A DNA stretch of 64,000 nt from Waddliaceae bacterium (GCA_002709385.1 PAQS01000010.1:28814-92813); one strand, 5' to 3'; shown: positions 15,001-20,872, counted from the first letter of the stretch. A program made the numbers and translations. Notes: a model not told the origin generated them from the letters alone.

Positions 15001-16833
15001 TTAGATAGTGATGTCGATCCTCTAGATAATAAAACAGAAGCATTTTTAATCCGCTCTAGTACTTTTGAAGATCATGTAGACATCGGTTTATTCCAACTCG
15101 CCTCTATTGGAGATAGAATTTGGAATGACTACGATCTTGATGGAATTCAAGATGCAGGAGAAGAAGGCATCAGTGATGTAACAGTTAACCTTTATGATGG
15201 CTCTTCTGTACTCATTAGTACAACTGTGAGCGATATAAATGGCAACTACGTGTTCATGGACTTACTTCCTGGTGAATACTTTATTGAAGTATTGCTTCCA
15301 GCAACACACCAGTTCTTTAGTCCAATGGATGTAGGAGCCGATGATACTGTAGATAGCGATGTTGATCAAACAAGTGGCAGAAGCGACCCAACTTTCCTCA
15401 GCTCAGGAGAAGATGAAACTGGCGTCGATGCCGGACTTATAGGTTACGCTTCTATAGGTGACCAAGTTTGGGATGACTTGAATCTCAATGGTATTCAAGA
15501 TCTTGGAGAACCCGGAGTCGCTGATATCACAGTAAGACTCTATGACTCTACCGACACCCTATTAGCCACCACGGTAACGGATTCTCTTGGCTTCTATAGT
15601 TTTGATGATCTTCTACCTACTGAATACTATGTAGAATTTGTTATTCCACCAACCATGTTCTTCACAGCACAAGATCAAGGAATTGATGAAAATCTTGATA
15701 GTGATGCAGACCCAGTCACCGGACGTACAGATTTACGTTTCTATGGATCAGCAGAAATGAATACAAGTACAGATGCTGGTATCTATCAATTAGGAGATAT
15801 TGGTGATTTTGTATGGGAAGATCATAATGTCAACGGCATTCAAGATCTTGGAGAATTAGGAGTTGAAGGGGTTACTGTATATCTTTTTGATGGTACAGAT
15901 ACTCTAATCGCAACCACCACAAGCGATGTAAATGGCTTCTATGAATTTAATGATTTAATGCCAGCTAATTACCATGTAGAATTTGAAGCTCCAACAGGAT
16001 ATTTCTTCACTGCTGCAAATCAAGGTAGCGATGATAGTATAGATAGTGATGCAGACGAAAACACTGGTGCTGCAGAAGAGTTCTTCCTTCTATCTGGTGA
16101 GTTTGCAAACCGATGGGATGCTGGTTTGTACCGACTTGGAAGTATCGGTGATTTCGTTTGGGAAGACATGAACTTTAATGGAATCCAAGATGCCGAAGAC
16201 CTCGGTATTCCTAACGTTGTTGTAAACTTATATGATGCAGCAAATGTTCTGATTGATAGTACTATTACAGATGCATTTGGCTTCTATCAATTTACTGATG
16301 TTGTTCCACAAGTATATACTCTCGAGTTCGAAACACCTGATGGCTACAAAGTCACAAAGAAAGATATAGGATCTGATACAGAAGATAGCGATATCGATCC
16401 AATTACAGCCTTTACGGACCCAATGCTTCTATTTAGTGGACAAAACGATATAAGCCGTGACGCAGGCTTCTACCGTCCAGCTGCCGTAGGTGACTATGTT
16501 TGGGAAGATCTAGACCAAGATGGTATTCAAGATAGCTTTGAACCTGCTATCGCTAATATCGAAGTGAACCTATTCTCTGTCGATAGCCTTGGAAACGAAA
16601 CATTCGTAAGCAGTACTTTAACAGATACAAATGGTCACTATGAATTCATTGACCTAGATCCAGGTGAATATGTTGTAGAAATTGTTTCACCATTTGATAT
16701 GTATTATACAACAAAAGATGCTGGTTTAGACGATACGATTGATAGCGATACAAACCCAGACGGAAAAACCGATACTTTCGCTCTTGTTTCCAACGAAGTC
16801 AATGATGACGTTGATGGAGGGCTTGTTTTCTTC
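1..16833 (+). repeat. About 48 tandem SdrD B-like repeats of roughly 115-120 aa
   Basis: Manual count of the [S/T][IVL][GS][DN]xV[WF]xDxNxNGIQD motif. Each repeat has an EF-hand-like D-x-N-x-N-G-x-x-D-x-G-E loop and a DDxxDSDxD motif. Confidence 0.9.
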
Positions 16834-17355
16834 AATCGAGCACCAACAGGGCTTGAGCTTGATAACCATGAAGTAAGTGAACTTGCTCCAGAAGGCACTG
16901 TAATTGGAACATTGACTGAAGAAGACCCTGATTTCGTTGATAGCCATACCTTCAAATTCCGTCATTCGGATAATTCCTTGCATGACGTTGATGAAGCAGG
17001 CCGTTTCCGTATCGAAGGTGATAAACTTGTAGTCAATAATCCATTCCTTATTGACTACGAAAGTGCCACAAGCCACGACGTAACAATTGTTGTTCTCGAT
17101 TCAGAAGGGCTAGAGTTTGAGCGTGACTTTACTGTAGATGTGCTAGACGAAGCAGAGCAAACTTACGATCAAATTATGGATTTACTCAATCAAGAATATA
17201 GAGACGATGCAGCTGTACAAACTCCATACGACCCAACAAACCCAGAACGTCGCCTACGTAACCCTAAAGCCGGCGGAGAATTTGTTGATACATCTACACC
17301 AGACAGCTTAGAAAAAGTGCGTCGATATTTAAATGACGCCAAAAACGAGGAATAA
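1..17355 (+). CDS. Giant SdrD B-like repeat surface protein, 5'-truncated by the window edge, with a C-terminal cadherin-like domain
   Basis: The frame is open from base 1 (TVLPGVTNNTVDLGLINSSDLGSVGELVFLDENFNG...), so the listed start at 397 (TTG) is not the real start. I count about 48 repeats of the type SIGDFVWEDLNFNGIQDPGE...DDTVDSDAD...AGENNTVDAG, followed by a cadherin-like NRAPTGLELDNHEVSE...DEAEQTY tail. Confidence 0.93.
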   Translation, partial: TVLPGVTNNTVDLGLINSSDLGSVGELVFLDENFNGRFNPGEAVLSGVTVNLYDGLNNPLDTTVTDSQGLYSFSNLIAGDYQVEFILPTGFSFTFKDYVASDNFDSDADQTTGRSDIFTLVLGENRNNIDAGLIDNNDLGSISDFVWSDTNFDGIQDIGELGFSGVTVNLLNSTGTTTFDSTTTDGSGLYIFNSVIPGDYIVEFILPTGQAFSLRDAGGDDSLDSDPNRTTGRTAVITITAGENDDTVDAGLIDASGLGSISDFVFEDTNFNGIQDLGEAGIENVTVTLLDGSFGFISSTTTDSFGLYSFNNLVPGNYRVQFDLPTGYSFTTQNVGADDTVDSDPDTSFGITDIITLSASENNTSVDAGMFLTSSLGSIGNFVWRDTDFDGIQDAGEPGLSNVIVRLLDDSLNILETTTTNASGLYSFTDLLPGSYYVQFTLPSLTVFGPQDAGGDDTLDSDADPSTGRTALITLAAGENNDTIDVSTISESDLASISDTAWIDANFNGIFDAGELGLELVTVNLYDNTLTLVATTTTDSSGNYIFDDLIPGDYTVEFVAPSGFVFTYQNMGVDDTVDSDPDRITGFTDTITLGAAEQNQDIDAGFIATSDLASIGDFVWEDLNQDGIQDIGESGIDTVTVNLYDSSLALIDTTLTDALGAYSFTDLIPDDYTLEFVLPSGFIFTLQDVGADDTVDSDADPITGQTTTITLTASENNTSVDAGMIQEANLARIGNFVWNDLDFDGIQDLGEPGLANVTVELYDNTMTLLDTTVTDSNGLYEFTGLSSGDYSVRFIAPSGFVITMQDSGADDSIDSDADPISGQTDLFSLSAGQNLDTIDAGMVNESTLATIGDRVWEDQNFNGLFDVGENGVAGVTVQLFDSSLNLLDSTSTDASGLYSFTSLIPDDYIIGFILPSGFIFTSQDIGPDDTIDSDADPVSGQTAVITVGASESNLNVDAGLLSQSNLASLGNLVFSDNNFNGIQDSGDTALSGVTVNLLDAADNIIDTILTNSSGLYLFEDLIPGDYRVEVVLPSGFLFTAKDVGTNDAIDSDTDQVTGRSDLVTLAPGEDNLSVDSGMFAESSLSEIGDFVWEDLNFNGIQDIGEAGIAGVTVELLDLSDAVVASTTTDGSGAYSFTGVIPNDYKLRFTAPTGFQFTAQDAGSDDSLDSDADASGLTDPFTLGLSTVDNSRDAGLIQTASLASVGDFVWNDLDVDGIQDPGEPGVSGVTVNLYDALNNLIDTTLTGVSGDYNFTGLIPGDYQIEVIAPTGFNIGFKDQGVDDTVDSDIDPISMRSDVFTLSTGENNTTIDAALVADSSLASVGDFVWIDLDHDGIQDPGEPGANNITVNLLDNSSTIIDTTVTDSNGFYEFVGLTPANYRIEFVLPLGFLFTPQDQGADDTLDSDADEITGQTALFTLAPGENNDTVDAGIINQANLGSIGDFVFEDSNFNGIQDSGESGFAGMTVNLLDASLSIIDTTTTDASGLYSFGDLLAGDYTVEFVLPTGFIFTNQDSGANDNIDSDADETTGRSPVITLAPNQDNNSVDAGIVDISSFGSIGNFVFEDQNFNGVFDGGESGIDGVVVRLFDANTLLQVDITSTSGGGLYSFDDLTPGEYFVRFEAPSGFGFTLQDQGGDDTLDSDANQISGETATITLLSGQNNTTIDAGLVDNADLASIGNFVWDDANANGIQDLGEVGISGVTVNLLDSSLNLLDSTVTDASGLYTFTDIFPGSYVVEFILPTNYFFTTQDVGADDTIDSDPNSSTGQSSIITLSAGENNDTIDAGMTLGAIIGDFVWNDLNMNGIQDLGESGLENVAVNLLDSADNVVDSTITNASGFYQFTGVASGDYRVEFIPLAGFTFTLQNQGANDNIDSDADVTSGRTAIQTFTAGSVTDNIDAGLVADFTSSVISDFVWQDLDSDGIQDAGEPGVSGVTVNLFDGSGTLISTTTTNSAGLYNFTGTVPGTYYVQFVAPLGFGFTSQDIGSDDGVDSDANITTGNTDLFTLSSNEQIFDIDAGIVGPASLTNIGNFVFEDLNYDGIQDAGENGLGNVIVNLYRSDDTFIDSTITDASGNYLFSNIPAGSYYAEFILPSGLTFTLQDQGADDSLDSDVNPVNGRTAIITLAPGATNLDLDAGAFVPATFGDKVFRDSNFNGVFDSGEAGIANVTVELLDSSSSVVASTLTDANGDYLFNTVIPGDYTIRFVKPTGFAFTFQDTGVDDAIDSDADRETGETEEVTVVAGQNVLNLDAGLIPSADLAEIGNFVFNDFNFNGIQDVGEDGVEGVVINLYDFNSNLFLTTTSDASGFYAFPELPPGSYTLEAILPSGFQFAPKDVGSDDLIDSDVDTISGQSDLITLSPGLTNNSIDIGLQALTTIGDFVWEDLNLNGIQDPGESGIDGVTVNLLDAGMAIVDTTTTAGGLYSFVDILPGDYHIQYILPSGYLFVPKNVGSDQSIDSDANVGTGITDLFTADPGEIDLDRDAGMYRPGTIGDFVWEDLNADGIQDPGEVGVGGITVRLYDSLNQLVQTDITDSSGLYTFSNVDPGFYQVEVELATGYFYSPALQGADSDLDSDIDQVSGRSATFEIQSGDAITNIDSGIYQRGSISDFVWNDTNFNGIQDAGELGMANVTVNLYDSINALVGTETTDALGNYLFEDLRPGDYRLEVILPSGFSFTLQDNAGDDLTDSDIDPNTGSVDITLNSGANETFWDAGLVDNSLLATVGDFVWNDLNQNGIQDAGEPGIEGITVELFDDIDALIASTTTDANGFYSFTNIIPNDYYIKVSPGTGFIFTTQDAGGDDSLDSDFNTVTGRTDPFTLSTSQVDNSRDAGLIQVGSIGDFVWEDLNFDGIQQGNESGVAGLTVNLYDEFSNLLDTTITDGNGLYLFENLASASYFVEFMLPGGFLFTHKNAGSDVELDSDADQTTGQTDLFFLAPGEERTSSDAGIYQLASISNFVWNDLDFNGIQDPGEAGFSGVNVRLLDVSLNVIDTDVTNSSGFYSFSNLNPGNYYVEFELPSGFSFTKQNIGSNDNVDSDANQTTGRTLLIPLNSGDANDTIDAGILELGSISDFVFEDTNANGLQDPGELGISGITVNLLDSSETLISTTATDTNGFYIFNDLGAGDYIVEFVAPSGFALTLANVGADDSIDSDPSQTTGRTPLITLLPGEDNNTVDAGMTIVSSTTGTIGNFVWNDVNFNGIQDAGETGIAGIGVQLYTSGGTFVASTSTNAGGFYSFNAVNPGDYFVEFIKPAGLTFSPQDVGSDDTVDSDANPTTGQTAVFTVNAGDLIDTIDAGMYSIGPIALGSLSDTVWEDSNLNGIQDAGELGIADARVNLFDNANNLIDSQLTDANGNYLFDNLSAGNYRIQFLAPGTGDGFVYTAANVGADDTIDSDADETTGLTSLIALAAGENNDTWDAGFFRTVSIGDRVWEDLNYNGIQDAGEPGLATVTVLLYDSADNVIDSTITNPNGIYSFEDLTPGLYRIGFLLPTDHFFTLQDQGGDDSIDSDADEVTGLTDQFLLESGQEDNLDLDAGLYRPVSIGDYVWEDANYNGIQDNGEVGIANAIVTLFDGSGNIVATDITDSAGFYQFEDLTPGTYSLGFTLPSGYLFTLQNQGSNDNVDSDADPLTGLTTEMFFLSGAEESGWDAGAYRPVSIGDYVWEDLNYNGIQDANEIGLSGVSVELYDGTNTLIATTATDVTGFYQFTGLTPGEYHIEVIAPSGFFFTQQMLGSDASIDSDVNESTGISPSQFFFSGDEIDTIDAGLYQTASVGDFVWEDLNVNGIQDPGEIGIEDVVVQLLDASDNVLETVLTDANGMYFFDELLPGDYRILFQATPGLLFHTLQDQGSDDSVDSDADATSGRSHLFSLISGESNTSVDAGFYQLGSIGDFVFEDINFNGIQDLSDPGIENVTVNLYDSANNLIDTTVTNAVGFYFFDDLLPGDYHLEFITPTDYFITFQDQGSDDSLDSDADMITGITDDKFLLSGTFDDTRDAGMYQLVSIGNFVWEDINFNGIQDLGEPGVADVLVNLYTSTNTLVASTTTNASGFYLFEDLLPGEYFVEFATPSGYFFTHQDQGSDDLFDSDADQVTGRTGSLFVSSGEQNTSFDAGMYQNASIGDFIWDDLNYNGIQDPGELGIENVIVHLYDSTDQLIQSTSTDASGFYLFTEVTPGNYYIQVETPVDHFITLQNQGADDSVDSDIADPSGKSDLTFLESAEVDLNWDAGFYKLGSIGDFVWEDINFNGIQDAGEPGIENITVRLLDSSNNILAFTTTDAAGFYQFQDLVPGSYRLEFLFPLSLTPTHQDAGSDDTVDSDVDEFTVLTAVTFVESGEHDTSIDAGGYETASIGDKVWEDLNYNGIQDPGEPGVAGVFVRLLDDTNTLIDTVVTLANGAYLFEDLAPGTYHIEYILPSQFFFTLQDQGSDDTVDSDTDPVTGTSPDITVGSGEDNLTVDSGVYRLASISDYVWEDLNYNGIQDPGEQGIEGVIVNLFDGNSNFITSTLTDVNGLYLFDALNPGDYQVAFVLPSDFLFTQEDMGSDDAIDSDADPLSGLSPVITLSSNEQNNTVDAGMYQYASIADFVWEDTNYNGVQDIDEVGIEGVEVNLYDNGDNLVASTVTDASGQYIFANINPGDYYVEFLTPTAFFITHQDSGPNDTLDSDADETSGKTDLFSLISNEDRTDIDAGMFQLAEIGDYIWEDLNYNGLQDPGEGGVEFALVSLFDAYGNFIDSTFTLADGAYAFTDLLPGNYYVQFTPPPGFFLTHQDIGLDNAIDSDANQTTGRSVTTFLSSGEVEDSFDAGMYQLASIGDRVWEDTNLNGIQDPGEPGVPFVDVILYDGTGAFVAATTSDFFGRYEFTDLLPGEYHLRFIEPTDFFFTDQDQGSDDTLDSDADPLDGLTINTFLESGENDNSWDAGFFTYGSVGDFVWEDLNFNGIQDAGEPGVANVTVNLLDENEQFIASTTTDANGFYQFDSVLAGEYIIEVIPPSDYFITKLDQGSDDSLDSDVDPLDNKTEAFLIRSSTFEDHVDIGLFQLASIGDRIWNDYDLDGIQDAGEEGISDVTVNLYDGSSVLISTTVSDINGNYVFMDLLPGEYFIEVLLPATHQFFSPMDVGADDTVDSDVDQTSGRSDPTFLSSGEDETGVDAGLIGYASIGDQVWDDLNLNGIQDLGEPGVADITVRLYDSTDTLLATTVTDSLGFYSFDDLLPTEYYVEFVIPPTMFFTAQDQGIDENLDSDADPVTGRTDLRFYGSAEMNTSTDAGIYQLGDIGDFVWEDHNVNGIQDLGELGVEGVTVYLFDGTDTLIATTTSDVNGFYEFNDLMPANYHVEFEAPTGYFFTAANQGSDDSIDSDADENTGAAEEFFLLSGEFANRWDAGLYRLGSIGDFVWEDMNFNGIQDAEDLGIPNVVVNLYDAANVLIDSTITDAFGFYQFTDVVPQVYTLEFETPDGYKVTKKDIGSDTEDSDIDPITAFTDPMLLFSGQNDISRDAGFYRPAAVGDYVWEDLDQDGIQDSFEPAIANIEVNLFSVDSLGNETFVSSTLTDTNGHYEFIDLDPGEYVVEIVSPFDMYYTTKDAGLDDTIDSDTNPDGKTDTFALVSNEVNDDVDGGLVFFNRAPTGLELDNHEVSELAPEGTVIGTLTEEDPDFVDSHTFKFRHSDNSLHDVDEAGRFRIEGDKLVVNNPFLIDYESATSHDVTIVVLDSEGLEFERDFTVDVLDEAEQTYDQIMDLLNQEYRDDAAVQTPYDPTNPERRLRNPKAGGEFVDTSTPDSLEKVRRYLNDAKNEE

Positions 17356-17356
17356 G

Positions 17357-17950
17357 CTAGACGACTTCTTCATCCGTCAAAAGCGCTCTTGATTCGTCAT
17401 TAGTATATGAAGGAGGTGAAGAAGTCCATTCAGCAAAAGTATGACCCAAATTGTCATACTCTTGGCAGCCGCAACAAGTACCAAATGGGAGAAAACAAGC
17501 AGCTACCTCAGCGACAAGTAAAGCAAGTTCCGCTGCACTCCAAGTGGAAAGTAAGACAGCAGCTTTTCCTGTAGTCATTCCATCAAAACTATGATGCGCC
17601 AAATGTAAATACATAAGAGTACCTATACTGGTCCAGGCTGCTAAGGTCCCAGGAATAAGAGATAAGGAACAATACAACCTTTGCCACGAACAAGTACTTT
17701 TTGATAAATCGCGATCTACTGGATCCCATTTTGGAACATACTGGCAAAAACACAAACGGCATGCATTACAAGAAAAAGTTTCAGGATTGTTAATAGGACA
17801 ACAGAAAAAATAAGTAGAATATGGCTTAAAATAGGGGCTCATTCCCCAAATACTACCTAAAGAGTGGGAACTAGATGTTTCATCATATACATCTGACATA
17901 GCGACTGCCTTAATTTGCCAAGTTCGGAAATGAGCACGGCATACTAGCAA
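17357..17950 (-). CDS. Cys-rich putative membrane protein of unknown function; start may be 17899 (MSDVYDE...)
   Basis: ORF with several Cys clusters (FCCPINN, CNACRLCFC, CCGC) and hydrophobic segments. Its stop lies 1 nt from the convergent giant gene. Confidence 0.6.
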   Translation of the reverse strand: MLVCRAHFRTWQIKAVAMSDVYDETSSSHSLGSIWGMSPYFKPYSTYFFCCPINNPETFSCNACRLCFCQYVPKWDPVDRDLSKSTCSWQRLYCSLSLIPGTLAAWTSIGTLMYLHLAHHSFDGMTTGKAAVLLSTWSAAELALLVAEVAACFLPFGTCCGCQEYDNLGHTFAEWTSSPPSYTNDESRALLTDEEVV

Positions 17951-18027
17951 AAATAGACCCTCAGTACCAGAGCTTTTCTTGAATCTATCCGCTGCTTAAA
18001 GGTATAAGGAATGAAAAGGAGAAAACA

Positions 18028-18513
18028 ATGCCAAGATTACGTCAAATGGAAGTAGGCTATAACCCTATTCATGATCGATTAATCTTATTCCTACATATGG
18101 ATGATTTCACTGAGTATCGCTTTTGGCTCACTCGACGCTATGTAAAATATCTTTGGCAAGGACTCAAACAACAACTAGAAGCAGACCCTAACCACGATGC
18201 CAATCAAGAAGAAGAAATTCAACGCGTTAACCAAGCCTTCAATCAAGAACAAACAGCTCGCCATGAAACTGGTGCCCAACAATTTACAAATCGTTTACAA
18301 AATACACCTCTTGGACAAGAACCTATCTTGCTCTGCCGTTTACAAATAAAAACAGACGTAGGCCCCTACCCAGTTTTATGTATGCATCCACATCAAGGAC
18401 AAGGTATGGAAATCGCAATGAACCGTATGATGATTCACTCATTATTGCGGCTCATCGTTGATGGGGTCGCTAAAGCAGATTGGGACCTTCCCCAAATTGC
18501 TAGCCACTGTTAA
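18028..18513 (+). CDS. Conserved-looking hypothetical protein (EYRFWLTRRYVKYLWQGLK motif)
   Basis: 161 aa ORF with the Shine-Dalgarno AAAGGAG upstream of ATG. Confidence 0.7.
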   Translation: MPRLRQMEVGYNPIHDRLILFLHMDDFTEYRFWLTRRYVKYLWQGLKQQLEADPNHDANQEEEIQRVNQAFNQEQTARHETGAQQFTNRLQNTPLGQEPILLCRLQIKTDVGPYPVLCMHPHQGQGMEIAMNRMMIHSLLRLIVDGVAKADWDLPQIASHC

Positions 18514-18541
18514 GAGCTTCTTACTCCTTACAAGAATACAT

Positions 18542-18580
18542 AAAAAAGGCCAAAACTTTTCCTAAAGCTTTGGCCTTTTT
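18542..18580 (-). terminator. Rho-independent terminator of the 18608..19042 gene
   Basis: Inverted repeat AAAAAGGCCAAA...TTTGGCCTTTTT. Confidence 0.75.
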
Positions 18581-18607
18581 ACAAGAATAACATTTATCAT
18601 TTTCTAA

Positions 18608-19042
18608 TTATACTAATGTTCCATTACCACCTTGAGAACTGTCTCCACAAAAACACGTATTTCTAAATTTATTTTCCCCTTTTTCAGAACTTGCAAAGTA
18701 TATAAGAGGAAAAATTAACAGCCAAAGCTCCACCTCACCCAGCCCCTTACACAGCTCCTTCATAAGTGAAGTTTCAACTGCTACTGGAGCTTCATCTTCT
18801 AAATTAGAAACAACTGGAGTTTGCTCTACTTCTCTCTCAAAATTTTCTTCTTTGTCTATTACAAGAACTGTTGATTTATTTAATCTTTCAGGTGTTTTTG
18901 TAGTTACAGAAGAATAAAAAGTAAAATTAGAAACACTATTAATGCGATAACTAAGATTATCTACAGATCTGGAAATTGTATTTTCTACTTTTTCAAATGC
19001 ACATACGACAGAACACTTAATAGCATCAAAATTAATACTCAT
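18608..19042 (-). CDS. Hypothetical protein, paralogue of 19209..19886, with a C-terminal hydrophobic segment
   Basis: Shares the MSINFDxxK...ISRxVxxLSxRxNS N-terminus, EAPVAVETS and the xFRNxxxxGDxSQGxNGTLV C-terminus with its neighbour. Confidence 0.7.
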   Translation of the reverse strand: MSINFDAIKCSVVCAFEKVENTISRSVDNLSYRINSVSNFTFYSSVTTKTPERLNKSTVLVIDKEENFEREVEQTPVVSNLEDEAPVAVETSLMKELCKGLGEVELWLLIFPLIYFASSEKGENKFRNTCFCGDSSQGGNGTLV

Positions 19043-19142
19043 TTATATCCTTGTTTTATTATTTTTATTTACAAACAGAAGACATCTTAATTTATTTTTA
19101 ATTTTATATCAAGAATTATTATTACTCATACAAAATACACAA

Positions 19143-19181
19143 AAAAAAGACCAAAACTTTTCCTAAAGCTTTGGCCTTTTT
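19143..19181 (-). terminator. Duplicate copy of the 18542..18580 terminator, with one stem mismatch
   Basis: AAAAAGACCAAAACTTTTCCTAAAGCTTTGGCCTTTTT, nearly identical to the 18542 copy, at the same distance from the paralogous stop codon. Confidence 0.7.
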
Positions 19182-19208
19182 ACAAGAATAAAATTTATCG
19201 GTTTCTAA

Positions 19209-19886
19209 TTACACTAATGTTCCATTAGTACCTTGAGAATTGTCTCCAAAAGAAAACATATTTCTAAAATGATTTTTTCCTTCTTCTGGAAGTGTATGGT
19301 AGATAGCAAAAAACTGAAGAGAAACACCTGCAGTCCAAAGCGCCACCTTACCCAGCTTACTCATATGTGAAGTTTCAACTGCTACTGGAGCTTCACCTTC
19401 TAAATCAGAAACAAATAGAGTTTGCTCTACTTCTGTCTTAAAAATTTTTGTTTCGTTTGTAGGCTCTGTAACTGGAGTTTGCTTTACTTCTTCCGTAACA
19501 AGTTCTTCATTCAGTTTATATTCTTTATTTGGATCTATACAAATAATTAACGGTAAATCTAATTCTTTTTCTTTTTCAGTCTTATCATCATCAATAACAA
19601 CAGTTTGAGTCCCTGTAACTGAAGTCTGTTTTTTTTCTTCCGTAACAAGTTCTTCATTGATTTTACGATTTTCACTTGGATCCATACAAATAATTACCGA
19701 TCCATTTAATATTCTCTTTTCTAATTCTCCATCTAATTTTTTTTTATTTTTAGAAGAAGAAAAAATAGAATTAGCGATACTATTAACGCGATCACTAAGA
19801 TAGTTTACAGCTCTGGAAATTGAACTTCCTACTGTTTTGAATGTATCTACGATAAAACTCTTAACATCATCAAAATTAATACTCAT
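19209..19886 (-). CDS. Hypothetical protein with an internal ELVTEExKQTxVT duplication, paralogue of 18608..19042
   Basis: Two internal units (VIICMDPSENRKINEELVTEEKKQTSVT and LIICIDPNKEYKLNEELVTEEVKQTPVT), with termini homologous to the neighbouring ORF. Confidence 0.7.
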   Translation of the reverse strand: MSINFDDVKSFIVDTFKTVGSSISRAVNYLSDRVNSIANSIFSSSKNKKKLDGELEKRILNGSVIICMDPSENRKINEELVTEEKKQTSVTGTQTVVIDDDKTEKEKELDLPLIICIDPNKEYKLNEELVTEEVKQTPVTEPTNETKIFKTEVEQTLFVSDLEGEAPVAVETSHMSKLGKVALWTAGVSLQFFAIYHTLPEEGKNHFRNMFSFGDNSQGTNGTLV

Positions 19887-20052
19887 TTTAAATATTTACC
19901 TTTTATTTAGTTTATTTAGATTGTATTGATTTTGTTAATAAAAATTTAATTAAATTAATATATTTGTAAATTTTCATTAAGAGAGATTATAGAAAACATA
20001 AAGATTTTGTAAATGTGAAATATACAGGAAAAGAGCTTATTTAAAAATATTC

Positions 20053-20310
20053 CATAACTAGTTACCGATAGTGGAGTCTTATCACTATTAGTATGTAGAT
20101 AGCTCGCCGCGGGAGCGGCTTGTCTCTAAGTAGCCCCTGTGCTTCAGCTCGGGGAAGAGTGAGTAAAAGAATACAGCGCCACGGTTAGTGGCAAGACATC
20201 AGCTACTATTTATGGATTCATGATTCGCTAAGGTTTTTGCTTGAAAGCTGTATCTGATGCGGAATTAGGTGCTCATAAAACCAGACAAAATCTCGAACAC
20301 ATCTAACGAC
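20053..20310. ncRNA. Candidate structured noncoding RNA or element (unidentified)
   Basis: No ORF in the track. Successive perfect hairpins: ATAGTG/CACTAT (20068-20073/20083-20088), GCCGC-GGGA-GCGGC (20106-20119), CTCT..CCCC/GGGG..AGAG (20124-20159), GCCAC-GGTTA-GTGGC (20178-20192). Locally more GC-rich than its AT-rich flanks. Confidence 0.4.
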
Positions 20311-20386
20311 GTAAGGAATAAATGATTTAAGAAAAAATCACCATTTTTGATACTTTATTTTTTTATTCAAATAGGGACGATCTCTT

Positions 20387-20872
20387 ATGAAAATTTGCTC
20401 CAATCGATCTAGTCCCCTCCCCTGCCACTCTATTGAAGAGATTGAGGCAGGAAAAAAGAAATGTTGGGAAAATGTCACCCAGGCCGCAAAAAAATATTTT
20501 TTATACGCAGATAATCCCTCTTTCGATTACAGCCGAGGAGATGTTGAAAAAGCGTTGAGTATCTTCAAGGAACGTGTACTGCCTCACCTAGGTGAATCTC
20601 GTAACGGTGTCGCGATGAAATGCTCCAAAAGCGATTATACTTATAATTCAAACAGAGGTTTAATCGACATACTTGCTCCAAAGTTCATTGAAAAACACTT
20701 AAGAAATCGATCTTCGGTACAGGGAACTCCATACGTATTGGGAAGACTAATAACTGAGTCCAGGTTTTTTCTAGCTGAGCACAGATACGGGTCTAGAATG
20801 TATATTTATTTGAGTAAAGGTAAGGTGCTCTACAGGTACTGTTCAGCGGGTTTTAAGGATCTAAAAAAGTAG
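20387..20872 (+). CDS. Hypothetical protein
   Basis: 161 aa ORF; no recognised domain. Confidence 0.5.
   Translation: MKICSNRSSPLPCHSIEEIEAGKKKCWENVTQAAKKYFLYADNPSFDYSRGDVEKALSIFKERVLPHLGESRNGVAMKCSKSDYTYNSNRGLIDILAPKFIEKHLRNRSSVQGTPYVLGRLITESRFFLAEHRYGSRMYIYLSKGKVLYRYCSAGFKDLKK

Noticed and set aside
327-16955. Many minus-strand and alternate-frame ORFs (for example 597..815, 951..1211, 9487..9828, 10987..11298, 11336..11602, 14387..14659, 16726..17076) within the first giant gene
   Set aside because: They recur at equivalent positions of repeats and read Ser/Pro-rich or low-quality peptides; they are shadow ORFs of a repetitive coding strand.
20053-20310. tRNA, tmRNA or RNase P RNA in the structured intergenic region
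   Set aside because: I could not find the conserved core motifs of these RNAs, so it is reported only as an unidentified candidate.
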